DNA of 64,000 nt, taken from DATJPD01 sp036394195. Lineage in GTDB: Bacteria > Pseudomonadota > Alphaproteobacteria > CACIAM-22H2. The translations under genes were made by a program, and so were the position numbers. Below the pieces are notes generated by a model, which saw only the letters and a list, made by a program, of their open reading frames with translations, made no database searches and was not told the origin of the DNA. The stretch spans positions 1-64,000 of the forward strand of contig DASWFO010000335.1 of NCBI GenBank assembly GCA_036394195.1, written 5' to 3'. This document shows positions 28,729 through 36,908 of this stretch, in pieces (position 1 is the stretch's first letter; each line of letters begins with the position of its first letter).

Positions 28729-28755
28729 CTATGTCAAAACAGAAAGAGCAAAGCT

Positions 28756-29664
28756 ATGCGACGCGATATCGAATTCAAATCCGAAGGCCTGACCCTGCGT
28801 GGATGGCTCTATGTGCCCGACGGGGCGAAGAAACCGGTGCCCACCGTGGTGATGGCGCACGGCTTTTCGTGCCTGAAGGAGATGTTTCTGGACAAGTACG
28901 CCGAGGTCTTCGTCAAGGATGGCCTCGCCGTCCTCGTCTATGACAACCGCAACTTCGGCGATAGCGACGGCGAGCTCCGCCTCGAAGTCGATCCGATGGC
29001 CCAGGTCCGGGACTACCAGAGCGCCATCTCCTTCGCCCAGACTCTGCCCGAGGTCGACAAGAACCGCATCGGCATCTGGGGCACGAGCTACACCGGCGGT
29101 CATGTTCTCATCGTCGCCGCCATCGACAAGCGCGTGAAGTGCGTCGTCTCGCAGGTGCCGGTCGTCTCCGGCGCCCGCAACATCCACCGTGCCGTTCGGG
29201 AAGACTTCATCCCGGAACTGCTCTCGCGCTTCTACGCCGATCGCGCGGCGCGCTTCGCCGGCAAGGCCCCCGCCATGGTGCCGGTCGTGTCGCGCTATCC
29301 GAACGAGGTCTGCGCCTTCCCCGGCACCAATGCCTTCGAGGCGTTCCAGGGCGCACAGCAGACCATCGCGCCGACCTGGCGAAACGAGGTGACGCTGCGC
29401 TCGCTCGAACTGTTCATGGCGCATGAGACGATCGGCTATGTCGAGCAGATCGGCCCCGTTCCGTTGCTGATGATCGTCGAGGACGCCGACACGCTCGGCG
29501 CCGTCGACCAATCGCTCGACATCTACAATCGCGCGCATCAGCCGAAGAAACTCGTCCTCTTCCACGGCGGCCACTTCGACGCCTATGTGCGCGACCAGGC
29601 CGGGACGGCCCGCGCCGCCAGCGACTGGTACGTCGAGCACCTCATCATGGAGCCGATGAACTGA
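28756..29664 (+). CDS. Alpha/beta hydrolase (dienelactone hydrolase-like)
   Basis: 302-residue alpha/beta hydrolase. The oxyanion zone is VVMAHGFSCLKEM, the nucleophile is in IWGTSYTGGHV (Ser 111), and the late LFHGGHFDAY carries the His. RGWLYVPDGAKKPVPTVVMAHG is typical of the DLH/xylan-esterase-like group. It is the first gene under the three TetR operators. With the efflux genes downstream it may hydrolyse a toxic ester or lactone whose acid product is then exported; this is inference. AGAAAGAG lies about 8 nt before the ATG. Confidence 0.85.
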   Translation: MRRDIEFKSEGLTLRGWLYVPDGAKKPVPTVVMAHGFSCLKEMFLDKYAEVFVKDGLAVLVYDNRNFGDSDGELRLEVDPMAQVRDYQSAISFAQTLPEVDKNRIGIWGTSYTGGHVLIVAAIDKRVKCVVSQVPVVSGARNIHRAVREDFIPELLSRFYADRAARFAGKAPAMVPVVSRYPNEVCAFPGTNAFEAFQGAQQTIAPTWRNEVTLRSLELFMAHETIGYVEQIGPVPLLMIVEDADTLGAVDQSLDIYNRAHQPKKLVLFHGGHFDAYVRDQAGTARAASDWYVEHLIMEPMN

Positions 29665-29764
29665 CACCACGAAGGCGCATCGCCAGCCGGTGCGCCCCCT
29701 TCGATCCCTGGATCACGCCCGCCGCGACGTCGGATGAGGCGCACCTTCGAAAGGTTGCATCGAT

Positions 29765-30223
29765 ATGCTGACCGTCAATCTTGAAACCGCCCGGCGTGTC
29801 GTCGAAGGCGTTGAGGCCAAAGCCAAGTCGCTCGGCTGCTCGATGAACATCGCCGTCGTCGATGCCGGCGGCAATCTCGTCGCCCACGGCCGCATGGACA
29901 ATGCCCGCATCGGCGCCATCGACATTGCCATCAACAAGGCCTGGTCGGCGCGCGCCTTCGACATGGAGACGGCCGAACTCGGTCGCTACAGCCAACCCGG
30001 CGGCCCGTTCTTCGGCATCCACGCCTCCAATGGCGGCCGCGTCATGCTCCTCGCCGGCGGCGTGCCGCTGCGCCGCGCTGATCGGATCATCGGCGCACTC
30101 GGCGTCAGCGGCGGGTCGGAGGAAGACGACTCCGGCGGCGCCCAGGCCGGCGTCGACGCCATGATGTCAGAAGGGCTTGGGCTGAGTTTTTCCGTCAAAC
30201 TCGATGGGAGTGAGTGCCGATGA
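29765..30223 (+). CDS. GlcG/HbpS family (heme-binding-like) protein
   Basis: 152-residue protein of the HbpS/GlcG (DUF336) family: LETARRVVEGVEAKAKSLGCSMNIAVVDAGGNLVAHGRMDNA is the family signature. Members are found in glycolate, diol and aromatic operons and can bind heme or cofactors; the role is unclear. Its TGA overlaps the FUSC start (ATGA at 30220-30223), so it is coupled to the efflux genes. Confidence 0.85.
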   Translation: MLTVNLETARRVVEGVEAKAKSLGCSMNIAVVDAGGNLVAHGRMDNARIGAIDIAINKAWSARAFDMETAELGRYSQPGGPFFGIHASNGGRVMLLAGGVPLRRADRIIGALGVSGGSEEDDSGGAQAGVDAMMSEGLGLSFSVKLDGSECR

Positions 30224-32304
30224 GCCCGGCCGGATTTTGTTTGGCGGGAGCGCATCGGCGGCGGATCTCCTGGCCGGATTCCGCGGAGCTCGCGAGCAGG
30301 ATACGGTCCGCGGGCCCGGCGTTGCTGTTCGGCTTGCGCCTCTGGGCAGCGGTCTGCCTCGCGCTTTACGTCGCGTACTGGCTCGAGCTCGACAACGCGT
30401 ACTGGGCCGGCTGGTCCGTGGCGATCGTCTGTCAGCCGAGCCTCGGCGCCTCGCTGCGCCAGGGCTCGTTCCGCATGGTCGGCACCGTAGTCGGCGCAGT
30501 GGCGATCGTCATCCTGACCGCGTGTTTCCCGCAGGACCGCACCGGTTTTCTCTTGGGCCTGGCGCTGTGGGGTGCTGCGTGCGGCTTTGTCGCCACAGTC
30601 CTGCGTAACTTCGCGCCTTACGGGGCCGCGCTGGCCGGCTATACCGCGGTGATCATCGCGAGCGACGCGCTCGGCGCGACCGGGGGCGCGAGTAGCGAAG
30701 TGTTCATGCTTGCTATCACCCGCGCCAGCGAGATCTGCATCGGCATCGTTTGCGCGGGCGTCGTCCTCGCCGGGACAGACTTCGGCGGCGCGCGTCGGCG
30801 CCTCGCCACGCAACTCGCTGCCCTCGCCGTCGAGATCGCCGGTCGGTTGGGCGGCACGTTCTCATTGATTGGCCCTGATCAGGCGGACACGCGGCCGGAG
30901 CGGCACGGCCTCGCCGCGCGGGTCGTCGCGCTGAGCCCGGTCATCGACGAGGCCATCGGCGAGGCCTCCGACTTGCGCTGCCGCCTGCCGGCATTGCGGG
31001 CGGCCGTCAAGGGCCTGCTCGCCGCCTTGTCCGGCTGGCGCATTGTCGCCAATTGCCTTGAACGGCTGCGGGATGGCGAGGGAAGGAGGGAGGCGAACAT
31101 CATTCTCCAAACCCTCCCGCAGGAGCTGCATTCACCGTCGGCGCCGGGGAGCTTATCAAGCTGGATAAACGAGCCGTCCCACCTGCGTCGGGTGTGCCAG
31201 GCGGCGATACGAGCGCTCGTGGCTCTTTCGGCCGACACGCCGTCGCTCAGGCTGCTTGCGGACGGGACAGCCGAGGCGCTGCTCGGCCTCTCGCAAACGT
31301 TGGACGGCTTGACGCTGCTGGCCGATCCCGCTCACCCGGTTCCGCTTCGACGCGGCGCCCGGCCGCATCTACCCGATCTGCTTCCGGCTTGGATCAATGC
31401 GGCACGGGTCTTCGCGACGATTGGTGCCGTCGAGCTTTTCTGGGTCGCGACCGCCTGGCCCAACGGCGCCACGGCCATGACCGGTGCCGCTTTCGGCGTC
31501 ATCCTGTTCTCGCCCCTAGAGGGTCAGGCCTTCGGAGGCTTCGGAGGCGCCAAGATGTTCGCGCTGAGCATCATCGTCGCCGCGGTCCTGGCAGGACTCG
31601 TGCGCTTCGCGGTGCTGCCCGCAGCTGAGACGTTCGCCGGCTTCAGCATCGCCATCGGTCTCGTTCTGGTGCCCTTGGGTGCGCTCTCCGCTCAGTCCCG
31701 GCGGGGCGCGATGTTCAGAACAATGGCGGTGCTCTTCGTTGTCCTCCTGGTGCCGACGAACCAGATGACCTATGACACCGTTCAATTCTACAACTCAGCC
31801 GTCGCCTTCATTGCGGGCGTGTGTTGCGCGGCGGTGGCCATGCTCCTGGTGCCACCGTTGTCGCCGACGGTGCGGGCCCGGCGAGTTCTTGCGTTCACGT
31901 TGCGTGAGCTTCGCCGCCTCGCCGCAGGCAGAATCCACCCACTCACCGCTGACTGGGAAGGCCGCGCCTACCACCGCATCTCCGGGTTATCGGCGCAGGT
32001 CGAACCGTCGCAGCTCGCACAAATCGTCGCGACGGTCTCGATAGGGACCGAGATCATCCGCCTGCGCCGCATCGCGCGCCGCTTCGACGTCGGCTCCGAT
32101 CTCGCTACGGCGCTCAACGCTGTGGCGCAGGGCGACAGCGGGGCAGCCATCCAGAGCCTTGCCCAGGTCGATCGCAGTCTCGCCGACCTCCCCGACGCCA
32201 GACAGGGTGCGACGGTGAAGCTTCGAGCCCGGGGCAGCATCCGCGCGATATCGGAGGCGCTGGCTCAACATCGTGGCTATTTCGATTCAGGAGAGCTGCG
32301 ATGA
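30220..32304 (+). CDS. FUSC family efflux protein (AaeB-like)
   Basis: Inner-membrane protein of 694 residues from the FUSC/aromatic-acid exporter family. It has an N-terminal helix bundle (about 25-180: LLFGLRLWAAVCLALYVAYWLEL and later helices), a cytoplasmic middle part, a second bundle (about 385-540: FATIGAVELFWVATAW through AVAFIAGVCCAAVAMLLV), and a soluble tail. This is the AaeB plan, which works with an HlyD-type AaeA protein to export hydroxylated aromatic acids. ATG 30220 overlaps the HbpS-like gene; an in-frame GTG at 30214 is possible. The next gene overlaps by 4 nt. Confidence 0.88.
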   Translation: MSPAGFCLAGAHRRRISWPDSAELASRIRSAGPALLFGLRLWAAVCLALYVAYWLELDNAYWAGWSVAIVCQPSLGASLRQGSFRMVGTVVGAVAIVILTACFPQDRTGFLLGLALWGAACGFVATVLRNFAPYGAALAGYTAVIIASDALGATGGASSEVFMLAITRASEICIGIVCAGVVLAGTDFGGARRRLATQLAALAVEIAGRLGGTFSLIGPDQADTRPERHGLAARVVALSPVIDEAIGEASDLRCRLPALRAAVKGLLAALSGWRIVANCLERLRDGEGRREANIILQTLPQELHSPSAPGSLSSWINEPSHLRRVCQAAIRALVALSADTPSLRLLADGTAEALLGLSQTLDGLTLLADPAHPVPLRRGARPHLPDLLPAWINAARVFATIGAVELFWVATAWPNGATAMTGAAFGVILFSPLEGQAFGGFGGAKMFALSIIVAAVLAGLVRFAVLPAAETFAGFSIAIGLVLVPLGALSAQSRRGAMFRTMAVLFVVLLVPTNQMTYDTVQFYNSAVAFIAGVCCAAVAMLLVPPLSPTVRARRVLAFTLRELRRLAAGRIHPLTADWEGRAYHRISGLSAQVEPSQLAQIVATVSIGTEIIRLRRIARRFDVGSDLATALNAVAQGDSGAAIQSLAQVDRSLADLPDARQGATVKLRARGSIRAISEALAQHRGYFDSGELR

Positions 32305-32504
32305 GTTTCACGGAGATCGACCTGTTCGGCGTCTATGTTGCACCGATGTCGTTGATGTTGGTCGCGGCGTGGCTGGTCCTGCTGCCGCTGCGGCGCTTCG
32401 CGGATCATTTCGGGCTGCTGCGCCAAGTGTGGCATCCAGCCCTGTTCTGGTTCGCGGTCTACACGTTCTTGCTTTCCGCAATCGTGCTCCTCGTCGCACG
32501 CTGA
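32301..32504 (+). CDS. DUF1656 (AaeX-like) small membrane protein
   Basis: 67 residues with two TM helices (about 9-28 and 45-65). FTEIDLFGVYVAPMSLMLVAAW matches the DUF1656 family, which always sits between a FUSC exporter and an HlyD protein, as aaeX does in enterobacteria. It overlaps the FUSC gene by ATGA and is 9 nt from the HlyD gene. Confidence 0.88.
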   Translation: MSFTEIDLFGVYVAPMSLMLVAAWLVLLPLRRFADHFGLLRQVWHPALFWFAVYTFLLSAIVLLVAR

Positions 32505-32513
32505 GGCTCCACA

Positions 32514-33527
32514 ATGGCCAATCTCGAACGCAAATCGGAACACGTCGTCGCCAAAGGCGGGCTACCGCCTATCCGCTACGACAACGCGAGGCCCCGCATC
32601 CGGGCCGTTCCCGTTCTCACCACGCTCGGCGCGGTGGCGCTTGCCGCCTTCCTCGGCTGGGCGATGTGGCAGTCCTACATGGGGACGCCGTGGACCCGCG
32701 ACGGCACCGTGCGCGCCTATGTCGTGACGATGGCACCCGAAGTGGCCGGACGGATCGTCGAGCTACCCGTCGCCGACAACCAATTCGTGCACAAGGGTGA
32801 CGTGCTGATGGTCATCGACCCCACGAACTACGCGATCGCCGTCCGGCAAGCGGAAGCGGCCGTCGAGCAGGCGAAGGCGGTCGCGCAGAATGCCCAGGCC
32901 CAGTCGCAGCGCCGGCAGAAACTGACGAACCTGTCGGTCTCGGACGAGGATAAGCAGACCTTCACCAGCCGGGCGCTGAGCGCCGACGCCGCCTATCAAC
33001 AGGCAATCGCCAACCGTGACCAGGCCCGGGTGAACCTTGAGCGGACACGCATCGTTTCCCCGGTCAACGGCTACGTGACCAACCTGCTGGTGCGGCTCGG
33101 CGACTACGTCAATGTCGGGCAGAAGAGCATCTCCGTCGTCGACGCCGACTCCTTCTGGGTCGACGGCTATTTCGAGGAGACCAATCTTCGGCGAATCCGC
33201 GAGGGCGGCCCGGCGACGATCAAACTGATGGGTTACAGCCCAATCGTCCGCGGCCACGTCGACAGCATTGCCCGCGGCATCAATGTCGCGAACGCACAAC
33301 CGGACTCCGCAGGGCTCGCGTCGGTGAATCCAATCTTCACCTGGGTCCGCCTTGCGCAGCGCGTGCCGGTGCGCATCCACATCGACGACGTCCCACAGGG
33401 CGTGCGACTCGTGGCTGGAATGACCGCCACGGTACAGATCGAGGACACGACGTCTCTGATGCCCTCGTTGGCCAAGCAAGAACTACCTCACGAGGAGAAA
33501 ACGGCAGCCGTCGGAAACCGCCGCTAG
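32514..33527 (+). CDS. HlyD family membrane fusion protein (AaeA-like)
   Basis: Periplasmic adaptor of 337 residues. A cytoplasmic N-tail, one TM helix (about 35-54, VLTTLGAVALAAFLGWAMW), then TRDGTVRAYVVTMAPEVAGRIVELPVADNQFVHKGD, the lipoyl-like half motif, an alpha-hairpin (about 105-175), and the second half TRIVSPVNGYVTNLLVRLGDYVNVGQ and beta-barrel domain. It should link the FUSC protein to an outer-membrane channel. No TolC-type gene is in the operon. Confidence 0.9.
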   Translation: MANLERKSEHVVAKGGLPPIRYDNARPRIRAVPVLTTLGAVALAAFLGWAMWQSYMGTPWTRDGTVRAYVVTMAPEVAGRIVELPVADNQFVHKGDVLMVIDPTNYAIAVRQAEAAVEQAKAVAQNAQAQSQRRQKLTNLSVSDEDKQTFTSRALSADAAYQQAIANRDQARVNLERTRIVSPVNGYVTNLLVRLGDYVNVGQKSISVVDADSFWVDGYFEETNLRRIREGGPATIKLMGYSPIVRGHVDSIARGINVANAQPDSAGLASVNPIFTWVRLAQRVPVRIHIDDVPQGVRLVAGMTATVQIEDTTSLMPSLAKQELPHEEKTAAVGNRR

Positions 33528-33651
33528 TCGCGCCGACCCACTCGTACACGCCAACCCACTCATGCACATGGGGCGTCGATCCCGTCGCCAGCGCCCCCCG
33601 TGCGGCCTCCAACCCTGGCGACGGGATAACTCGTAACCTAGGAGATATGAC

Positions 33652-33888
33652 ATGCCACTGCTTCGCTTCGACGTGATTGAAGGACGAGACGAGAAGTCCA
33701 TCACGAAACTGCTGCCTCAAAGCGACGCCCCCATGCGTCTCATTGCCTTCATCCTGTTCTCCGGGATTGCCCTGGCCTCCATGTCGGCCTGCGCCCCCGT
33801 GTCAGGCAATACCGGCACCCTTGGACCGACGGGCGTGAACACCACCGAATGTCCCACGCTCGAGGGTTACCCCGACTGCCAGCCCTAG
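33652..33888 (+). CDS. Tautomerase N-terminus fused to a small lipoprotein
   Basis: 78 codons. The first 17 residues, PLLRFDVIEGRDEKSI, look like the start of a Tautomerase_2-type protein with the catalytic Pro1, and they have a good AGGAG site 9 nt before the ATG. After KLLPQSDAP a second protein begins: MRLIAFILFSGIALASMSAC (from 33733) is a lipoprotein signal with SAC lipobox, then a short mature part ending GYPDCQP. So the frame joins a tautomerase remnant to a lipoprotein, or the true product starts at 33733 (51 residues). It is the last gene after the efflux unit. Confidence 0.55.
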   Translation: MPLLRFDVIEGRDEKSITKLLPQSDAPMRLIAFILFSGIALASMSACAPVSGNTGTLGPTGVNTTECPTLEGYPDCQP

Positions 33889-33894
33889 GGCGAT

Positions 33895-33942
33895 GCGCCG
33901 TGAACCGCGCATTCAAGCTATTGGCCCCACGGTTCGCGGCGC
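33895..33942 (+). terminator. Long hairpin after the efflux operon
   Basis: Thirteen-base arms GCGCCGTGAACCG (33895-33907) and CGGTTCGCGGCGC (33930-33942), one mismatch, with a 22-nt loop. It begins 6 nt after the lipoprotein stop. No T-run follows, so it may be a Rho-linked or 3'-end protecting structure. Confidence 0.45.
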
Positions 33943-34062
33943 CTGCCTAAGTTTCGCGCGCTGCCGAGTTCGAGCGGCGCAAATTTAATCGCGCCGCCCA
34001 TTCCACCCGCAGAACCGCCGCGTTTCGCCGCGCCAGGGGTCGGTTTTCCGCCGCCGCTCGGT

Positions 34063-34078
34063 TGGCATGGATTCTGCG
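34063..34078 (+). promoter_or_regulatory. Possible sigma54 (-24/-12) promoter
   Basis: TGGCATG-GATT-CTGCG fits the RpoN consensus TGGCACG-N4-TTGCW at the invariant GG and GC with correct 12-nt spacing, with two or three mismatches elsewhere. Transcription would start near 34088, which agrees with the ATPase gene starting at 34124 rather than 34067. Confidence 0.4.
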
Positions 34079-34123
34079 ACGAAGACCGGTCTTTCCCTAG
34101 GCACACTCAGCACTTTGGTCGGC

Positions 34124-34915
34124 ATGGCGAAGCGATATCCAAAGATCGAGTTACGCAGCATTGCGCAGCATTTCGTCGGCGTCGACGGATCGCGGGTCGA
34201 GGCGCTGGCTCCGGTGTCGCTGGGGATCGAGCCGGGCCGTTTCGTGACGCTCATCGGCCCGTCGGGCTGCGGCAAGACGACCATCTTCAACATCATCGCC
34301 GGGCTGCAGGACCCGTCGGCGGGCGTCGTGGTTCTTGACGGCCAGGACGCGACCGGCATGGTCGGCCAGGTCGGCTACATGCTGCAAAAGGACTTGCTGT
34401 TTCCGTGGCGCACCGTCCTCGACAATGTCGTGCTCGGTCTCGAGGTGCGCGGCGTCGGTCGCCGTCAGGCCCGCGACTACGCACTGCCGTACCTCTATAA
34501 GTACGGTCTCGGCGGCTTCGAGCGCCAATATCCGAACGCGCTCTCCGGCGGCATGCGGCAGCGCGCCGCCTTGTTGCGGACACTGCTGTTCGACAGCGAG
34601 GTCATCCTCCTCGACGAGCCGTTCGGGGCGCTCGATGCGCAGACCCGCGCCCGCATGCAGGAATGGCTCCTCCAGCTGTGGCAGGACTTCCGCAAGACGG
34701 TGCTGTTCGTGACGCACGACGTGGAGGAGGCCGTTTACCTCTCGGACGAGATTTACGTCATGTCGCCGCGCCCTGGCCGCATCGTGGCCCATCTCGAGGT
34801 GCCGCTGCCCCGGCCGCGCCCGCGCCAAGTCGTGCTGGACGCGGAGTTCATCCGCATCAAGGAGACATGCCTGGCGCAGCTCGGACATGACCCAGCCTCC
34901 GCGCAAGCCGCCTGA
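34124..34915 (+). CDS. ABC transporter ATPase, NitT/TauT type
   Basis: Cytoplasmic ATPase, 263 residues from ATG 34124 (an in-frame ATG at 34067 would add 19 residues unlike the family). Walker A is GPSGCGKTT, the Q-loop is GYMLQKDLLFPWRTV, the signature is LSGGMRQRAALLR, Walker B is VILLDEPFGALDA, and the H-loop is VTHDVEEA. This is the SsuB/NrtD/TauB subgroup. It forms an importer with the permease and receptor just downstream, plus an amidohydrolase gene, so the substrate may be an organic nitrogen compound. Confidence 0.88.
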   Translation: MAKRYPKIELRSIAQHFVGVDGSRVEALAPVSLGIEPGRFVTLIGPSGCGKTTIFNIIAGLQDPSAGVVVLDGQDATGMVGQVGYMLQKDLLFPWRTVLDNVVLGLEVRGVGRRQARDYALPYLYKYGLGGFERQYPNALSGGMRQRAALLRTLLFDSEVILLDEPFGALDAQTRARMQEWLLQLWQDFRKTVLFVTHDVEEAVYLSDEIYVMSPRPGRIVAHLEVPLPRPRPRQVVLDAEFIRIKETCLAQLGHDPASAQAA

Positions 34916-35822
34916 TCCCCAAAATTCAGTCCACCCCATGCCGAACACCGACATTGCCTTGCCCGTCCCGCTGACGCCGCCCGCCGCCGCGCCGGCGCCG
35001 GCCAATCCCGCCCGCCGCCCGGTGTTGAAGCCGCTCCGGCCGCGCCGGCTTCCGCAGTCGCGGCTGTGGCCGACCTGGGCGACGGTCGTCATCCAGTTGG
35101 CGCTGCTGCTGGGCGCGCTCGGGTTCTGGCAGCTGGCGGCCGATTCCGGCCTGATCGACTCGTTCTTCTGGTCGAAGCCGTCGGCGATCTTCGCCACGCT
35201 GGACACCTTCATCGTCGAGGGCGACGCTGGGATCGACGCTTGGTACACGTTCCGCGCCACCCTGATCGGCTTCTTCCTCGGCACCGCCGCCGGGACCGGC
35301 ATCGGCCTGTCGTTCTGGTGGTCGCGCAATTACGCGGCGGTGATGCAGCCCTACATCATTGCCTTCGAATCCACACCCAAGCTCGCGCTGGCGCCGCTGA
35401 TCATTCTGGTGTTCGGCGTCGGCCTCGCGTCCAAGGTCGCGATCGGCACGGCGCTCACGGTGGTCGTCTCGACCCTCACCACCTATGCCGGCGTCAAGGC
35501 CGTCGACAGCGACAACGAGCGCCTCCTCTACTCGCTGGGTGCGCGGCGCTGGCAGGTCTTCACCAAGCTCGTCGTGCCGTCCGTCCTCCCGTGGGGCATC
35601 TCGGTGCTGCGCGTGAACATCGGCCTGGCACTCACCGGCAGTATCGTCGGCGAGTTCATCTCGTCGCAGCACGGGCTCGGCCGCGAGATCATGTACGCGG
35701 GCCAGACCTACGACATCGCCCTCGTCTGGGTGGCGGTCATGGTGCTCTCGACGCTCTCAGTCATCATGTATGTCGGCGTGTCCTGGCTTGAGAAGACGCT
35801 GCTCAAGGGCGTGAAGCGATGA
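34887..35822 (+). CDS. ABC transporter permease, NitT/TauT type
   Basis: 311 residues with about six TM helices and the EAA loop near EFISSQHGLGREIMY in the usual BPD_transp_1 position. The N-terminus is long and Pro-rich (about 60 residues: PRKPPDPQNS, VPLTPPAAAPAPANPARRP), unusual for this family. The ATG at 34887 overlaps the ATPase gene by 29 nt; ATG 34938 is the alternative. Partner of the ATPase and the receptor at 35866. Confidence 0.88.
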   Translation: MTQPPRKPPDPQNSVHPMPNTDIALPVPLTPPAAAPAPANPARRPVLKPLRPRRLPQSRLWPTWATVVIQLALLLGALGFWQLAADSGLIDSFFWSKPSAIFATLDTFIVEGDAGIDAWYTFRATLIGFFLGTAAGTGIGLSFWWSRNYAAVMQPYIIAFESTPKLALAPLIILVFGVGLASKVAIGTALTVVVSTLTTYAGVKAVDSDNERLLYSLGARRWQVFTKLVVPSVLPWGISVLRVNIGLALTGSIVGEFISSQHGLGREIMYAGQTYDIALVWVAVMVLSTLSVIMYVGVSWLEKTLLKGVKR

Positions 35823-35865
35823 GCGCCGGCCGCGTCGCGGATTTCTGAACAGAGGAGAGTTGCTC

Positions 35866-36873
35866 ATGCCCCATATCCGGTCTCGACATATCGTGCGCGG
35901 GCTTGTCGCCGCCGCACTCGCCCTGGGCCTTCAGGGCTTCGCCGCCGCAGAGAGCATGCCGGAGCTGCTGGTCGCCGAGCCGGTGCATCAGATCGGCTAT
36001 CTGCCGCTCTATGTCGGCATCCATAAGGGCTTCTTCGAGGCCGAAGGCCAGAACGTGAAGATGATCACGATCGAGACCGGCAGCGGCCACACCAACGCGG
36101 TCCTGACCCGGCAGGCCTTCTCCTTCATCGGCGGTCCGGAGCACAACGCCTTCGCCAAGGCGAAGGGTGCGGAGCTGCGCGCGGTCGTGAATGTCGTCAA
36201 CCGCGGCAACGTCTATTTCGTCGCTGCCCCGGATGCGAAGCCGGATCATGCGAACCTCGCAGCCTTCGCCAAGGGCAAGCGGATCGCCACCGGCTTCTAT
36301 AGCGGCACGCCGAATTCGATCACGCGCTTCATGCTGGGTCAGTGGCAGCTCGACGCTGGCAAAGACGTCACGCTCATCGAGACCACGACCGCGGCGATCC
36401 TCGCCTCCATGAAGGCCAAGCAGGCCGATATCGGGGTCATCAGCGAGCCGGGCCTGACCCAAGGTATCCGCGAGCACATCTGGGCGGAGCCGTTCTACAA
36501 CGTGCCGAACGAGCTCGGCGACTACGCGTATTCGACCCTGAACGTGCGCAAGGAATCGATCGACCAGGATCCGAAGCAGGTTGCCGGGTTCGTCCGCGGC
36601 GTCATGAAGGGCCTGCAGTACACCTACGCCCATCCGGCCGAGGCGGCCGAGATCGCGCGCAAATATTTCCCGACCATGTCGATCGAGGATCAGACCGCGA
36701 CTCTCGACCGGACGTTCAAGGACAATCTGTGGAGCAAGGACGGCATGATCGACCGCGCGGCGTGGGACACCGCGAGCAAGGTCGTGCGCACGGCCGGCAT
36801 CCTCAAGGTCGATGTCTCGTACGACGACATCATCGACATGCAGTTCGTGAAGGCCGCGTTGCCGACGCAGTGA
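35866..36873 (+). CDS. ABC transporter receptor, NitT/TauT (NMT1-like)
   Basis: Periplasmic receptor of 335 residues. Signal peptide up to GLQGFAAAES; mature AEPVHQIGYLPLYVGIHKGFFEAEGQNVKM is the NMT1/SsuA signature, and ATGFYSGTPNSITRFML is the usual second motif. GAGGAG lies 9 nt before the ATG at 35866, which is preferred over a TTG at 35860. It should bind the substrate for the permease/ATPase encoded upstream. Confidence 0.88.
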   Translation: MPHIRSRHIVRGLVAAALALGLQGFAAAESMPELLVAEPVHQIGYLPLYVGIHKGFFEAEGQNVKMITIETGSGHTNAVLTRQAFSFIGGPEHNAFAKAKGAELRAVVNVVNRGNVYFVAAPDAKPDHANLAAFAKGKRIATGFYSGTPNSITRFMLGQWQLDAGKDVTLIETTTAAILASMKAKQADIGVISEPGLTQGIREHIWAEPFYNVPNELGDYAYSTLNVRKESIDQDPKQVAGFVRGVMKGLQYTYAHPAEAAEIARKYFPTMSIEDQTATLDRTFKDNLWSKDGMIDRAAWDTASKVVRTAGILKVDVSYDDIIDMQFVKAALPTQ

Positions 36874-36908
36874 TTTCAATCCAAACTGGTGAGGAAAGGG
36901 AGACCCAT

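Larger units (their letters stand above)
28381..28755. promoter_or_regulatory. 375-nt control region with three operators
   Basis: Gap between the TetR gene and the divergent operon. It is less GC-rich than the rest. Besides the three palindromes listed separately it has a direct repeat AGTGGACCGAA at 28477-28487 and 28492-28502 (15-nt period), close to where the repressor gene promoter should be. A TTGACT at 28642-28647 between the first two operators may be the -35 of the rightward promoter; its -10 is unclear. Confidence 0.55.
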
